NCBI RefSeq assembly: GCF_028912405.1
Contig: NZ_JAKELO010000002.1
Location: forward strand, 620,001-684,000
Origin: Methanogenium marinum
GTDB lineage: Archaea > Halobacteriota > Methanomicrobia > Methanomicrobiales > Methanomicrobiaceae
Direction of reading: 5' to 3'
Length of the DNA: 64,000 bases
Every line of letters starts with the position of its first letter. The first letter of the stretch is position 1. A model generated the notes under the pieces. It was given only the letters and a program-made list of their open reading frames with translations, was not told the origin of the DNA and searched no databases. Made by a program: the position numbers and the translations under genes. Shown here piece by piece: positions 1 to 9,271 of the stretch.

Positions 1-674
1 AGGATGACTCGTTTTGGATCGGCAGTCCCGGCTGCACTAATTGCCAGTTCTTCCTGAAACCGTCGCACTACCCGTTCGCAGGATGCCGGAGTCATCTTCT
101 CTTCAAGAGACTGGGCCAGATCCTCTTCAGCCGTGAAACCCCGCATTATTTCACCCGACGGGCTGGCATATGTCAGATTAAATTCCATATCAAACATCCA
201 GATATTATCCGCCACATTATCTGTGATAAACCGATATCGCTCCTCGCTCACCCGCAGTGCCTCCTCTGATCTCCGTCGGGACACGGCATAATGTATCTTA
301 TTGATGAGCTCAGCAAACTGCGAACGGGGGTCACCCCCTTTCTGAATATAAAAATCGACACCATTGTTGAGCGCTTCGATGACTACTTCTTCGCGACCCC
401 TCCCGGTAAAGATCAGGAATGGGATGGTATTTCCTTCAGCCCTGAGATATTGAAGAAATTCAATCCCATTCATGTCAGGCATTTCGTAGTCAGAAATAAT
501 TGCGTCAAACGGATTTTCCACAAGTTCCCGGATACCATCCTTTGCACTGGAAGCTATGGTAACAGCAAAAGTTCCGGAATGCTCCAGATACTTTTTGCTC
601 ATTTCAAGAAGTGCAGGTTCATCATCCACATATAAGAGGGAGATTGCCTGTGATTCAGTACCCGCTGATGCCAT
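1..674 (-). CDS. Receiver-PAS sensor protein (C-terminal part beyond window edge)
   Basis: Partial gene: it opens at an ATG at 674 and runs off the left edge with 224 codons visible. Residues about 10-130 form a CheY-like receiver domain, with acidic pair D17/D18, phospho-acceptor Asp62 in SDYEMPDMNG, Thr in IFTGRG and Lys112 in QKGG. A PAS domain starts near residue 146 (RYRFITDNVADNIWMFD). Related methanogen proteins usually continue into more PAS domains and a histidine kinase, but no output domain is visible here, so its signalling partner is unknown. The receiver closely resembles that of the kinase at 5887-9201 (both have FTGRGREEV and IEALN), so the two are paralogues. It is divergent from the glycine-betaine importer operon, which may or may not be functionally linked. 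Confidence 0.85.
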   Translation of the reverse strand, partial: MASAGTESQAISLLYVDDEPALLEMSKKYLEHSGTFAVTIASSAKDGIRELVENPFDAIISDYEMPDMNGIEFLQYLRAEGNTIPFLIFTGRGREEVVIEALNNGVDFYIQKGGDPRSQFAELINKIHYAVSRRRSEEALRVSEERYRFITDNVADNIWMFDMEFNLTYASPSGEIMRGFTAEEDLAQSLEEKMTPASCERVVRRFQEELAISAAGTADPKRVI

Positions 675-895
675 ATTGTACAAACAGTTCACCATTCACA
701 CATCTTAACAGTTGGGAAGATGGCATCACAAACCGGAGTATTATGTATCCATTCGTGAAAAAAACAGGATCAGGGATATAACCGTACAATCGTCAGTCTG
801 CAACCTAAAAGAAGGAAAACTCAGGAAAACATGATAAACAGGAGATGAGGAAAAAAGAATGGTTCAGAGAAAACAGTATAAAACCCATGCGGTCA

Positions 896-903
896 TTTAA
901 ATA
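896..903 (+). promoter_or_regulatory. Candidate TATA box of the osmoprotectant importer operon
   Basis: TTTAAATA lies in the 335-bp gap (675-1009) between the divergent sensor gene and opuCA. It would give a transcript start near 925 and a leader of about 85 nt. A second weaker A/T element (GTATAAAACC) lies at about 875-884. No ribosome-binding site is obvious before the ATG at 1010. Nothing else was recognised in the gap. Confidence 0.35.
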
Positions 904-1009
904 CTTCCCCATGAAATAAAGATTCAGACTCCTTTTCCACGGCAGGTTTTCCCGGCAGCAGAAACGCATTACCAACGATAAAGGAATCATACTAAGGACA
1001 CACCGGTAT

Positions 1010-2140
1010 ATGACATCCATACACCCGTTTGAAACAATCGACAGGATAGAACTTTCCCACCTGACGAAAACCTACGGGGATGTCACCGCAGTATCAGATG
1101 TAAGCCTTGATGTCATCGGAGGAGAACTCCTGGTATTGATCGGGGGGTCGGGGTCAGGCAAGACGACAACGCTCAGAATGGTCAACCGTTTGATTGAACC
1201 GGATTCGGGCATAGTCAGAATTAATGGCACTGACATCAGGGAATTTGATGAAGTCAGACTCCGGAGAAATATTGGTTATGTGATTCAGCAAATAGGCCTC
1301 TTTTCCCATATGAATGTCGGAGATAATATTGGTCTCATCCCAAAAATTGAAGGGTGGGGCAAAGAACAAATCGATGCACGTGTACACGAACTGCTTGAGA
1401 TGGTCGATCTTCCGCCGGAGATTTTTTCAGCACGGTATCCACGGGAACTTTCGGGAGGTCAGCAGCAGAGAGTGGGTCTCGCACGGGCACTTGTCATGAA
1501 TCCGTCTCTCTTCTTAATGGACGAGCCTTTCGGCGCCCTCGACCCAATTCTACGGAAACAACTGCAGGAAGAGTTTCTCACCATTAAATACGATATTGGC
1601 CGGACAATCATATTCGTCACCCATGATATTGATGAGGCGTTCAAACTCGGTGACCGTATTTGTATCATGCATGAAGGAGAACTGGTTCAGATAGGGACAC
1701 CCGAAGAACTGATCTTTCATCCGGAAACAGATCAGGTTGCGCACCTCGTCGATGCCAACCGAAAATACCGGCATATCGAAACTTTCACGGTACATGATCT
1801 GATGTCACCACTTTCAAAACGAGAATTCTATGAGGCTAATATGCCAGTTTCAGAGGCCATGGCGAAGATTCTTTCAGACGAAACAGGGATTGCAGTTGTC
1901 ATGGAAGGAAATAATTTACGGGGAACAACCAGCCGGCAGAACATTGTCAGAAACAGGAAAAAAAATCTTTTGCTGGGAGATATCACAACAGAGCCCATCA
2001 CTGTCACACCGGAAGATGCATTAGTCCCGGTATTGCAGAAGATGAAGACAAAAAACGCATCATCAGCACTTGTGATAAACAGGGAAGGTGAGGTGACAGG
2101 AATGCTTATTCCGGACAGTGTCCTCTTCCATATCATTTAA
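1010..2140 (+). CDS. opuCA: Glycine betaine/osmoprotectant ABC importer, ATP-binding subunit
   Basis: The 376-residue ATPase energises uptake of a quaternary-ammonium osmolyte (glycine betaine, choline or a relative) and acts on the cytoplasmic face of the membrane. Visible motifs are Walker A GGSGSGKT at 45-52, a Q-loop near 93, signature LSGGQ at 147-151, Walker B LFLMDEP at 167-173 and switch His205. The last roughly 110 residues (265-376) look like a pair of CBS modules, as in OpuA/OpuC/ProV ATPases, where they take part in ionic-strength control. It is followed at once by two permease genes and a binding lipoprotein, giving a complete importer. For a methanogen this would be osmoadaptation; betaine as a methylotrophic substrate is a less likely reading. 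The exact substrate cannot be told from sequence. Confidence 0.9.
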   Translation: MTSIHPFETIDRIELSHLTKTYGDVTAVSDVSLDVIGGELLVLIGGSGSGKTTTLRMVNRLIEPDSGIVRINGTDIREFDEVRLRRNIGYVIQQIGLFSHMNVGDNIGLIPKIEGWGKEQIDARVHELLEMVDLPPEIFSARYPRELSGGQQQRVGLARALVMNPSLFLMDEPFGALDPILRKQLQEEFLTIKYDIGRTIIFVTHDIDEAFKLGDRICIMHEGELVQIGTPEELIFHPETDQVAHLVDANRKYRHIETFTVHDLMSPLSKREFYEANMPVSEAMAKILSDETGIAVVMEGNNLRGTTSRQNIVRNRKKNLLLGDITTEPITVTPEDALVPVLQKMKTKNASSALVINREGEVTGMLIPDSVLFHII

Positions 2141-2159
2141 GCGGAGGAAATGTGAGGAG

Positions 2160-2798
2160 ATGATTTTTGATGACGTAACCGCTGTCTGGAATCAGTTTAA
2201 CCTGACAGAAAGAACCATAGAGCATCTCTGGATGTTCTCTATAGCCCTCACCATATCAGTTATCCTCGGCATCATCCTGGGAATCATACTCTACCAACAT
2301 AAGAAATATGCAGAACCGGCATTAAACGGCCTCAATGCCCTTGAGACATTTCCGGACATGGCATTACTGGTTTTACTCATTCCCGTTGCGGGAATCGGAG
2401 AAGTTCCCACCATAATTGCCTGCATCATCTATTCTCTGCTACCTGTTACTCGAAACACCTATACAGGGCTTGTATCCGTACGGCCTGAAATCCTTGAAGC
2501 AGGAACAGCCATCGGCCTGACCGAGGCTGACATTGTCAGAAATATTCGAATCCCGGTCTCACTGCCGATGATTGCCGGAGGAATCCGGATTGCAATCGTC
2601 TTTACGATGGGGATCGTCACTTTGGGAGGCATCATCGGTGCCGGGGGACTGGGTGCTCCCCTGCAGACAGGCATCGTCCTCCTCCTCCCGGACGTAATTA
2701 TCGTAACCGGCCTGTGGGTAGGCATTCTTGCCGTTATCTTTGACGGGTGTGCAGGAATGATTGAAAAGCGGCTGACAGTGAGGTATGGTGAATGGTAG
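2160..2798 (+). CDS. opuCB: Osmoprotectant ABC importer, permease subunit 1
   Basis: This 212-residue membrane permease is of the BPD_transp_1 fold with about five to six hydrophobic segments. The EAA loop that docks onto the ATPase is visible as EAGTAIGLTEADIVRNI, followed by GGIIGAGGLGAPL, a motif typical of OpuCB/OpuCD. I chose the ATG at 2160 rather than the in-frame ATG at 2118: it avoids 23 nt of overlap with opuCA and has GGAGG at 2143-2147 upstream. Its stop overlaps the start of the next gene by 7 nt, so the two permeases are probably translationally coupled. They would form the heterodimeric membrane channel of the importer. Confidence 0.88.
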   Translation: MIFDDVTAVWNQFNLTERTIEHLWMFSIALTISVILGIILGIILYQHKKYAEPALNGLNALETFPDMALLVLLIPVAGIGEVPTIIACIIYSLLPVTRNTYTGLVSVRPEILEAGTAIGLTEADIVRNIRIPVSLPMIAGGIRIAIVFTMGIVTLGGIIGAGGLGAPLQTGIVLLLPDVIIVTGLWVGILAVIFDGCAGMIEKRLTVRYGEW

Positions 2799-3397
2799 CG
2801 TTGGAAGCCGTTTTGACTGCCACTATTCAACAGGTGATTCTCGTTTATACCTCACTTGCAGTGAGCATCACACTTGGAATACCTCTTGCTGTTGTCGCAC
2901 TCAATTCCCACAAGCTGGAAAAAATTATCATAACCTTTGCAAACCTGGTGCAGGCAATCCCAACATTTGCTGTGGTTGCAATTGTCGTCCCTCTGATGGG
3001 AATCGGATTCTGGCCGGCCATCTTTGCCATCATGCTGCGGGCCCTGCTGCCGATTGTCAAAAATACCTGGATTGGACTCTCATCTGTTGACCCGGCATCC
3101 ATTGATGCTGCAACAGGACTGGGTCTGACCAGGTGGCAGACCACCAGATTCATCCGGTTTCCGCATGCATACCCCCCGATGTTTGCCGGCATCAAATTTG
3201 CAGCTATTCTTGCAAACAGTGTCGCCATATTAACGGCAATCATCGGCAGCGGAGGTCTTGGCACGCTGGTATTCGAAGGCCTTGCAGGCATCAATATCAC
3301 CACGATGCTTGCGGGAGCCCTGCCGGCAATCTTTATTGCGATCTTTCTGGATGTCTCTTTTACCCGTCTGGAATACCGACTGACCGCAGGCAGATGA
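2792..3397 (+). CDS. opuCD: Osmoprotectant ABC importer, permease subunit 2
   Basis: The second permease, 201 residues, is homologous to the preceding one. Its EAA-like loop reads DAATGLGLTRWQTTRFIRFP and is followed by IIGSGGLGTLVFEG. Five or six membrane segments are apparent. The ATG at 2792 overlaps the end of opuCB (ATGGTAG context) and has a GAGG-containing purine stretch about 10 nt upstream. Gene order is ATPase, permease, permease, binding protein, as in bacterial opuC-type loci. No soluble binding domain is fused to it, which agrees with the separate lipoprotein gene that follows. Confidence 0.87.
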   Translation: MVALEAVLTATIQQVILVYTSLAVSITLGIPLAVVALNSHKLEKIIITFANLVQAIPTFAVVAIVVPLMGIGFWPAIFAIMLRALLPIVKNTWIGLSSVDPASIDAATGLGLTRWQTTRFIRFPHAYPPMFAGIKFAAILANSVAILTAIIGSGGLGTLVFEGLAGINITTMLAGALPAIFIAIFLDVSFTRLEYRLTAGR

Positions 3398-3450
3398 TAC
3401 GGGAAACGAGGGTGGCCCGGTCTCACAAATATCTCCCTCCCAGAATAACA

Positions 3451-3458
3451 CATATATG
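3451..3458 (+). promoter_or_regulatory. Candidate internal TATA box before the binding-protein gene
   Basis: CATATATG lies in the 95-bp gap before the GTG start at 3493. It would place a transcript start near 3478 and leave AAAGGGGAT as ribosome-binding site. The binding protein may therefore be made in excess of the membrane subunits, as is common for ABC importers (inference). Confidence 0.3.
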
Positions 3459-3492
3459 CCTTCATCTCCATATCCGGTGAAAGGGGATATGT

Positions 3493-4422
3493 GTGAAGAA
3501 AATTGCATTAGGGGGAAGCATTCTGATGGCTGCCATTTTGATTTTTCTGTGTGTTGCCGCAGGATGTTCTGAGACAGCAGGGAGTACAGACATTGCAGGG
3601 CCAGAGGATACCTCTACCATTGTCATCGGGGGAAAGCCATTTAATGAACAGTACATCCTTGCTGAGATGCTTGGGCTGCTCCTGGAAGAACAGGGATATA
3701 AAACAGAGATCAAATCAGGAATGAATGATATCACCCTCTATGAGGGCATCAAAAAAGATCAGATTGACGTCTATGTCGAATACACCGGAACCGCGTATTC
3801 ACAACTACTGAAACTCCCCCCCCTTGAAACATGGGATCCGAACGTGGTGTATACAGACGTTGTATCCGGACTTTCAGAAGATGGAATAACCGTTCTCTGC
3901 AGACTGGGATTCAGGGACGACTATACCATTGCTGTCAGGCAGGACTGGGCAGATGAAAACAGTGTCCGGACAATTGAAGATCTTGTACCATATGCAGGCG
4001 ACATGGTCTTTGGAAGCGATCTTGTGTTCCATGAACGGGAAGATGGTCTTCCCAGAATTGAGGAAGTATACGGCATCGCCTTCAAAGATGTAAAATCCAT
4101 GTCTCCGACACTGGTGTATGAGGCAATTGCAAACGAACAGGTAGATGCGATTCCGCCCTACACAACCGATTCACGGGTTGACCTGTATGACCTTCAGACG
4201 CTGGAAGATCCAAAAGCAGCGCTTCCGCCGTATGAAACAATGATTGTGATGCGTGATGAAATCGCAGAAATTGAGAAAATCACGGCAACACTGCTCGTTC
4301 TTGAAGACAGAATCGACACCGAAACGATGCGCAGTCTCAATGCAGAGTTTGATATCGACAAACGTGATGCACGGGCAATCGCACGGGATTATCTTGTTTC
4401 TGAAGGACTTATTTCCGGTTGA
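3493..4422 (+). CDS. opuCC: Osmoprotectant ABC importer, substrate-binding lipoprotein
   Basis: This 309-residue extracellular binding protein belongs to the OpuAC/ProX-type quaternary-ammonium family. It starts at a GTG preceded by AAAGGGGAT. An N-terminal hydrophobic signal ends in a lipobox with Cys25 (CVAAGC), so it is anchored by lipid on the outer face of the membrane. The mature protein opens with TIVIGGKPFNEQYILAEM and contains VDVYVEYTGTAYSQL-type motifs, characteristic of OpuCC/OsmX proteins; the aromatic residues in this region would form the cation box. It completes the importer encoded from 1010. The specific ligand (betaine, choline, carnitine or a compatible solute made locally) is not deducible. 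Confidence 0.9.
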   Translation: MKKIALGGSILMAAILIFLCVAAGCSETAGSTDIAGPEDTSTIVIGGKPFNEQYILAEMLGLLLEEQGYKTEIKSGMNDITLYEGIKKDQIDVYVEYTGTAYSQLLKLPPLETWDPNVVYTDVVSGLSEDGITVLCRLGFRDDYTIAVRQDWADENSVRTIEDLVPYAGDMVFGSDLVFHEREDGLPRIEEVYGIAFKDVKSMSPTLVYEAIANEQVDAIPPYTTDSRVDLYDLQTLEDPKAALPPYETMIVMRDEIAEIEKITATLLVLEDRIDTETMRSLNAEFDIDKRDARAIARDYLVSEGLISG

Positions 4423-4550
4423 TTCCGGATGGTATTATTCAGAACCGCCACTGATTCCATCTCTTTTTTGCAGGAAACCCATGGAACAGGGAAAAACGGG
4501 TCAGGATTAATATCCTGTTTTATCTGTTCAGACGGGTGTCACAATCCCTG

Positions 4551-5759
4551 TCAGTCAGTAATACGGAAGAGTTTGTCTCCAGGCTTTAACGGAACACATA
4601 TTTTAATGCCACAGTGTTCTCCTCTGCCAACTGACGGGACAGACTCATGATTTATTTGCATCTCCTCAATTACATGATAATGTGCAGGGGTTTTTTTGCC
4701 ATAGATTAAGATTTTATCACCAATTTTCAACTCACCTGCACGAATTGCAAATTCTGCAACCTGAATTTTAGTGTAATAGTTAACCACTTCGCCGCAATAG
4801 CACTTTGACGCTTTTGTGGCAGGCCCCCCGCTAATCCAGTCCGGACTAAGGCCTTTGTAAAAACCTTCAGAAAATCCTCTGTTATAGGTTTTTGCCAGTT
4901 TTTCTTTGAGCAAAGCACCAAGTTCTCGCGAATATTCGCCGGATTCTATTGCGTCCAGTGCTCTTCGGTAACAGGAAACGGTTGTCTTCACATATTCAGG
5001 AGGCCGAATTCTCCCTTCAATTTTAAACGACCGGATGCCGGCATCAATCAATTCAGGAAGGATCTCAATCGAGCACAGATCTTTTGGACTGAGGACATAA
5101 TTGTGACCCAGAATATACGCATTGTCCTCATCCTCCACATCCGTTATTCTGTAGAGTCTCCGGCAGGGCTGTATACACTGACCCCTGTTTGCAGATTTCT
5201 TAAACGTCTCCTCTGAGAGAAAACATCTGCCGGATACACTCACACACATCGCACCGTGAATGAAGGTCTCAATAACACAGTCCAGCCCATCGTATTCTGC
5301 CTGTCTGCTGATGTCAGCAATATCTGTGAGAGAACATTCCCGCGCCAGAATAATCCTCTGTGCCCCTAATTCGGCATAGAACCTGAATGCCTGATAATTT
5401 GAAACACTGGCCTGGGTTGAGAGATGAATGGGAACACCTGCTTCTTTTGCCAGACGAAACACTGCCATATCCCAGCAGATAATGGCATCCACCCCGGCAT
5501 TTTGGGCAGCCGATACCACCTGTCCCACTTTCTCCAGTTCGTGATTGTAATAGATGGTATTGAGTGTCAGGTATCCCCTGACCATGTGTTCCTTCAGATA
5601 CCGCATAACAACGGGCAGTTCATTCATCTCAAAATTGCCTGCGTTATCCCGCATGTTCATATTTTTAATGCCGAAATATACAGCATCGGCACCATTTTCC
5701 ACCGCTGTTTTTAAACAGGACCAGTCACCGGCAGGTGCCAGCAGTTCAGTTTTTTTCAT
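4551..5759 (-). CDS. U32 family protein (RlhA/TrhP-type RNA hydroxylation relative)
   Basis: 402 residues. The U32 signature is clear: ETFIHGAMCVSVSGRCFLS, followed by GQCIQPC, giving the four cysteines that bind an iron-sulfur cluster in characterised members. The N-terminal half has the TIM-barrel pattern of the family (LLAPAGDWSCLKTAVENGADAVYFG). Bacterial members once called collagenase-like peptidases include RlhA and TrhP, which act in prephenate-dependent hydroxylation of rRNA and tRNA, so an RNA-modifying role is more likely than proteolysis, but it is not proven for this subgroup. The gene is convergent with the importer operon and lies 127 bp downstream of the large kinase on the same strand. 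The length is normal and all four cysteines are present. Confidence 0.85.
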   Translation of the reverse strand: MKKTELLAPAGDWSCLKTAVENGADAVYFGIKNMNMRDNAGNFEMNELPVVMRYLKEHMVRGYLTLNTIYYNHELEKVGQVVSAAQNAGVDAIICWDMAVFRLAKEAGVPIHLSTQASVSNYQAFRFYAELGAQRIILARECSLTDIADISRQAEYDGLDCVIETFIHGAMCVSVSGRCFLSEETFKKSANRGQCIQPCRRLYRITDVEDEDNAYILGHNYVLSPKDLCSIEILPELIDAGIRSFKIEGRIRPPEYVKTTVSCYRRALDAIESGEYSRELGALLKEKLAKTYNRGFSEGFYKGLSPDWISGGPATKASKCYCGEVVNYYTKIQVAEFAIRAGELKIGDKILIYGKKTPAHYHVIEEMQINHESVPSVGRGEHCGIKICVPLKPGDKLFRITD

Positions 5760-5886
5760 GGGTTTGCATCACACACACTTGATAGATAATCGTCTTCACA
5801 GTCATTTGAAAGGTTCGGCAGTCATTTTTCAGACGCTGACTCCAGTGCCCGGGCCAGCGGTGACCGCCCTCTTCTCTGCATAAAAA

Positions 5887-8800
5887 TCAGACACCCATTT
5901 TGTTTCTGAACCTGTAGCCATCTTTTGGTACAACAATCTCAAAACGTGCACCTTTTCCTTCTGTACCTGTCTCAGATATCAAAATACCAGTAATATCAAG
6001 AATATTTTTGCTCAGGAACATGCCAAAACCGGTGTTTGACCCTACGCCACGCTCAAATATTCTCTCCTTCATATCACCTGCAACACCTGCTCCGTTGTCC
6101 TCAACCACAACAAACCCCTGTTCTTCCTTTTCATAGAAATAAACGCTGATTTCAGTCACATGCCCCCCATGTCTGGCTGCATTTTCAAAAAGATTATAGA
6201 CAGCCTTGTTAAACATCGGATCTGCATAAATTTCCACTCCACCGGTGTCAACCATCACCGTTAGATCCTTTGCAGCTATCTGCGATGCAACTGAATGAAC
6301 CACACATTCTACCAATTGCCATGTCGGGCTATGTACACTGACACTCTCATAATCACGGGCAAATGCAATTAATTGTTCAATCGTTTCAGTGGCCTCAATC
6401 ATCGGCTGAAGATAATCCCGGAGAGTATCTTCATCGATCTCATCTATCAGCATTTCTTCATACAGCGTAATAGCAGAAAGCTGGTTGATTATATCATGAC
6501 GAGTAATGGACGAGAGGAGGCTGAGTTTTTTGTTCACTTTTTTCAGAGTATTTTCCGCCTCAATCCGGCAAGTAATATCCACATGAACCCCTACTGCCCG
6601 GTGGGGGATTCCCTCGTCATCAACTTCGTACGACTTACCCCTGCCTGAGATCCATTTCCACTCACCATTTTTTGTCCTGAGGCGAAATATCTCCACATAT
6701 GGCTGAGCATTCTGCACATACTCACGAATTTTAGGAAATATCTGTTCATAGTCATCCGGATGTACCAAATCAACCCATGCCGAAAGGTGCATGGGTAGTT
6801 CCCCAGGTTCATATCCCAGCATTGTGTAATAGCGGGGACTGAAATAGACATCATCGGTATCAAGGTTCCAGTCCCAGAACCCATGATCGCCCGCATCCAT
6901 TGCCAGTTCCAGACGCTCCCGGGTATTACGCAATTCTTCCTCGATATATTTCCGATCAGTGATGTCAACCATCGTTGTCAGCAGGCAGGGAATTTCACCA
7001 ACCATAATATTGTCCACAGAAAATAAGCCGTATCGGAGAGCCCCATCCTTTGTAATGACCGGAACCTCAATATTCCGCACCTCCCCTTTCTCTTCAAGCG
7101 TGCACAGGGCATGAGATCTGTCCTCCGGAAACGTAAACAGATTCAGATCACGTGCATTTTTCCCGATAATTTCCTCACGGGTATACCCCATCGTCTGAAG
7201 GAAGGTATTATTCACCTCCAACCACGTTCCATCCTGTTTTTTCGAGATTCCCATCAGGGCCGCATTGGAATGGAATGCCGCAGAAAATTTCTCCTTGGCA
7301 AGCTTAAGTTGGGAAATATCCTTACTGGCACCGAAGATAACAGGTTTTCTGTCCCATTCGCCCCTCTTCATCGTGGTTTCCACCGTTATAACACGGCCTT
7401 CTTTTGTCATAATCGGCACCAGATGCGAACCGGATATACCTGCCAGTATGTCCCTAATGATACGCCCTGCTTCGTCCCTGTGTTCCGGGGGACACACCGC
7501 CAGTACCGTTTGACCAAGAAGTTCTTCCTTTGCGTATCCAAACTGTTGGATGAATGTCTCGTTGACTTTAAGAAGTAAACCCTGTCCATCAATCACAAAA
7601 AGAAAAGCATCAATGGTATTGAAAAATGTCTCAAAATTGCACTTGGCCTGCACAACTGCCCTTTCTGCCTCCTTCCGTTCAGAGATATCCCGTATAAAGC
7701 CACAACCATAGTCCTCACCTTCAAATCTCAGAATTGTTGTGCTGACTTCAACAGTGACAGGTACTCCATCTTTTTTGCGAATTTTTGTCTCAAAAGTGAG
7801 AAACCGATTCTCATTTGTTTTATCCCATGCCTCCCTGAAATCCCGGGGAGAGAAATCGAGATCCAATTCAGGAACAGACATAGTGAGGAGTTCTTCCTTT
7901 GAATAGCCAAACATATGAACAGCAGTCTTATTGACTGAAATGAACCTACCATCAAAATCAGTCCAGAATATGGCATCAGCGGCATTATCTGTTGTAAATT
8001 TGGTGAATCTGGTTCTTTTTTCCGCTTCTTTGGACTCAGTAATGTCTATGAGGGAGACTATACTCTTCCTCGTACCCGGAATCATTGCGACGGTAAGAGA
8101 AATAGTCCTTATATCACCATTTTTATGAATCAGCCTGAATTCGTAGTTTTTTAATACTGAATCAGGACAGGTCTGCCTAAGCCGGTGAAATTCCAGCATT
8201 ATTTTTCTGTCTTCTTCTGCAATCAGTTCAGACAATATTACATACCCTTCCAGTTCATCTCTGGAATACCCACATAGCTGTATCATCTCTTCATTTACAT
8301 GAGATGCCGTGTTATCCTCTTCAAGAATCAGCATCGCGGTTCCGGTATTCTCAAACACTGTCTGATAAAGCCCCTCTGCCCGCCTGTAATCAGTTATATC
8401 CCGTATGGACTCGATAGCACCCGTAACATTGCCATCTGCGTCATAGAGTGGCGAGGCAGTGAACCACAGATGTGCTCCATCACCCCCGTGAAGAAGTGGA
8501 GACAATGCCTCAGCCCACAGTTTATTTCTGTCTTCACCGTTCAGCACCAGATATGGAACCTCTTTCTCCATATCTTCATGAAGAACCAGATCAGCGAGGC
8601 CCGGATAACGCCTGCCGAAAAACGGGAGAGCATATTCGTAGTCACTCTTTCCAAGCATCTTTGATGAAGGGATACCGGTCATCTGCTCTATTGCACGATT
8701 CCATGCAATCACCCTGCCTTCTGTATCTATTGCAAAGGTGGCATCAGGCAGGAAGTTGAGAACATCTGCCATCCGTCGCTCATGCTCAAGGAATCGCTTC

Positions 8801-9201
8801 TCTGCACGGTTCTTCTCAACCGCCTTCCGGACAAAGTTCCGAAGTTCGCTAAACTGGACTTTTGCCTTTCCACCTTTCTGAAGGTAGTAATCAGCACCGG
8901 CATTGAGCGCCTCGATGGCAACCTCTTCCCTGCCCCTGCCGGTGAAGATGATAAAAGGGGTGGTGTTTCCTTCAGCCCGGAGCACTCTCAGGAATGCAAG
9001 ACCATCCATCCCGGGCATCTGATAATCAGAAACAATTGCATCATACTCCTGTTCCTGAATCTTTTTCAGCCCATCCTTTGCAGATGACGCAGTATCTACT
9101 TCATAATCTCCGGGACGTTCCAGATATCGTTTGGTAGAGTCAAGCAATATGGATTCATCATCGACGTATAAAATAGATATTTTGATGCCAGAATCTACCA
9201 T
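5887..9201 (-). CDS. Receiver-multiPAS histidine kinase
   Basis: A cytoplasmic sensor kinase of 1104 residues without membrane segments. Order of domains: CheY-like receiver 5-128 (D13/D14, phospho-acceptor Asp59 in SDYQMPGMDG, QKGG lysine), six PAS domains at roughly 140-270, 275-390, 398-515, 520-640, 645-760 and 765-890, and a histidine kinase. The H-box is SSITRHDIINQLSAI with phospho-acceptor His902, then N-box NLFENAARHGG, VEDNGAGV and GFGMFLSKNI of the ATPase domain. RHD-[IL]-x-N-Q kinases are a methanogen-rich group. A receiver placed at the N terminus suggests it is a relay kinase controlled by another kinase. GAGGT lies about 10 nt before the ATG. It is a paralogue of the truncated sensor at 1-674. 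Confidence 0.9.
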   Translation of the reverse strand: MVDSGIKISILYVDDESILLDSTKRYLERPGDYEVDTASSAKDGLKKIQEQEYDAIVSDYQMPGMDGLAFLRVLRAEGNTTPFIIFTGRGREEVAIEALNAGADYYLQKGGKAKVQFSELRNFVRKAVEKNRAEKRFLEHERRMADVLNFLPDATFAIDTEGRVIAWNRAIEQMTGIPSSKMLGKSDYEYALPFFGRRYPGLADLVLHEDMEKEVPYLVLNGEDRNKLWAEALSPLLHGGDGAHLWFTASPLYDADGNVTGAIESIRDITDYRRAEGLYQTVFENTGTAMLILEEDNTASHVNEEMIQLCGYSRDELEGYVILSELIAEEDRKIMLEFHRLRQTCPDSVLKNYEFRLIHKNGDIRTISLTVAMIPGTRKSIVSLIDITESKEAEKRTRFTKFTTDNAADAIFWTDFDGRFISVNKTAVHMFGYSKEELLTMSVPELDLDFSPRDFREAWDKTNENRFLTFETKIRKKDGVPVTVEVSTTILRFEGEDYGCGFIRDISERKEAERAVVQAKCNFETFFNTIDAFLFVIDGQGLLLKVNETFIQQFGYAKEELLGQTVLAVCPPEHRDEAGRIIRDILAGISGSHLVPIMTKEGRVITVETTMKRGEWDRKPVIFGASKDISQLKLAKEKFSAAFHSNAALMGISKKQDGTWLEVNNTFLQTMGYTREEIIGKNARDLNLFTFPEDRSHALCTLEEKGEVRNIEVPVITKDGALRYGLFSVDNIMVGEIPCLLTTMVDITDRKYIEEELRNTRERLELAMDAGDHGFWDWNLDTDDVYFSPRYYTMLGYEPGELPMHLSAWVDLVHPDDYEQIFPKIREYVQNAQPYVEIFRLRTKNGEWKWISGRGKSYEVDDEGIPHRAVGVHVDITCRIEAENTLKKVNKKLSLLSSITRHDIINQLSAITLYEEMLIDEIDEDTLRDYLQPMIEATETIEQLIAFARDYESVSVHSPTWQLVECVVHSVASQIAAKDLTVMVDTGGVEIYADPMFNKAVYNLFENAARHGGHVTEISVYFYEKEEQGFVVVEDNGAGVAGDMKERIFERGVGSNTGFGMFLSKNILDITGILISETGTEGKGARFEIVVPKDGYRFRNKMGV

Positions 9202-9271
9202 TATGAATTAACCTCAGAAATATTACTATAATGGTGGTTAAATGTAAATTAAACGTTTCATTTGCAGGCAT

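Noticed and set aside
2845-3508. Long minus-strand frames opposite the permease genes
   Set aside because: They are antisense to the conserved OpuC permeases, which have EAA motifs and translational coupling.
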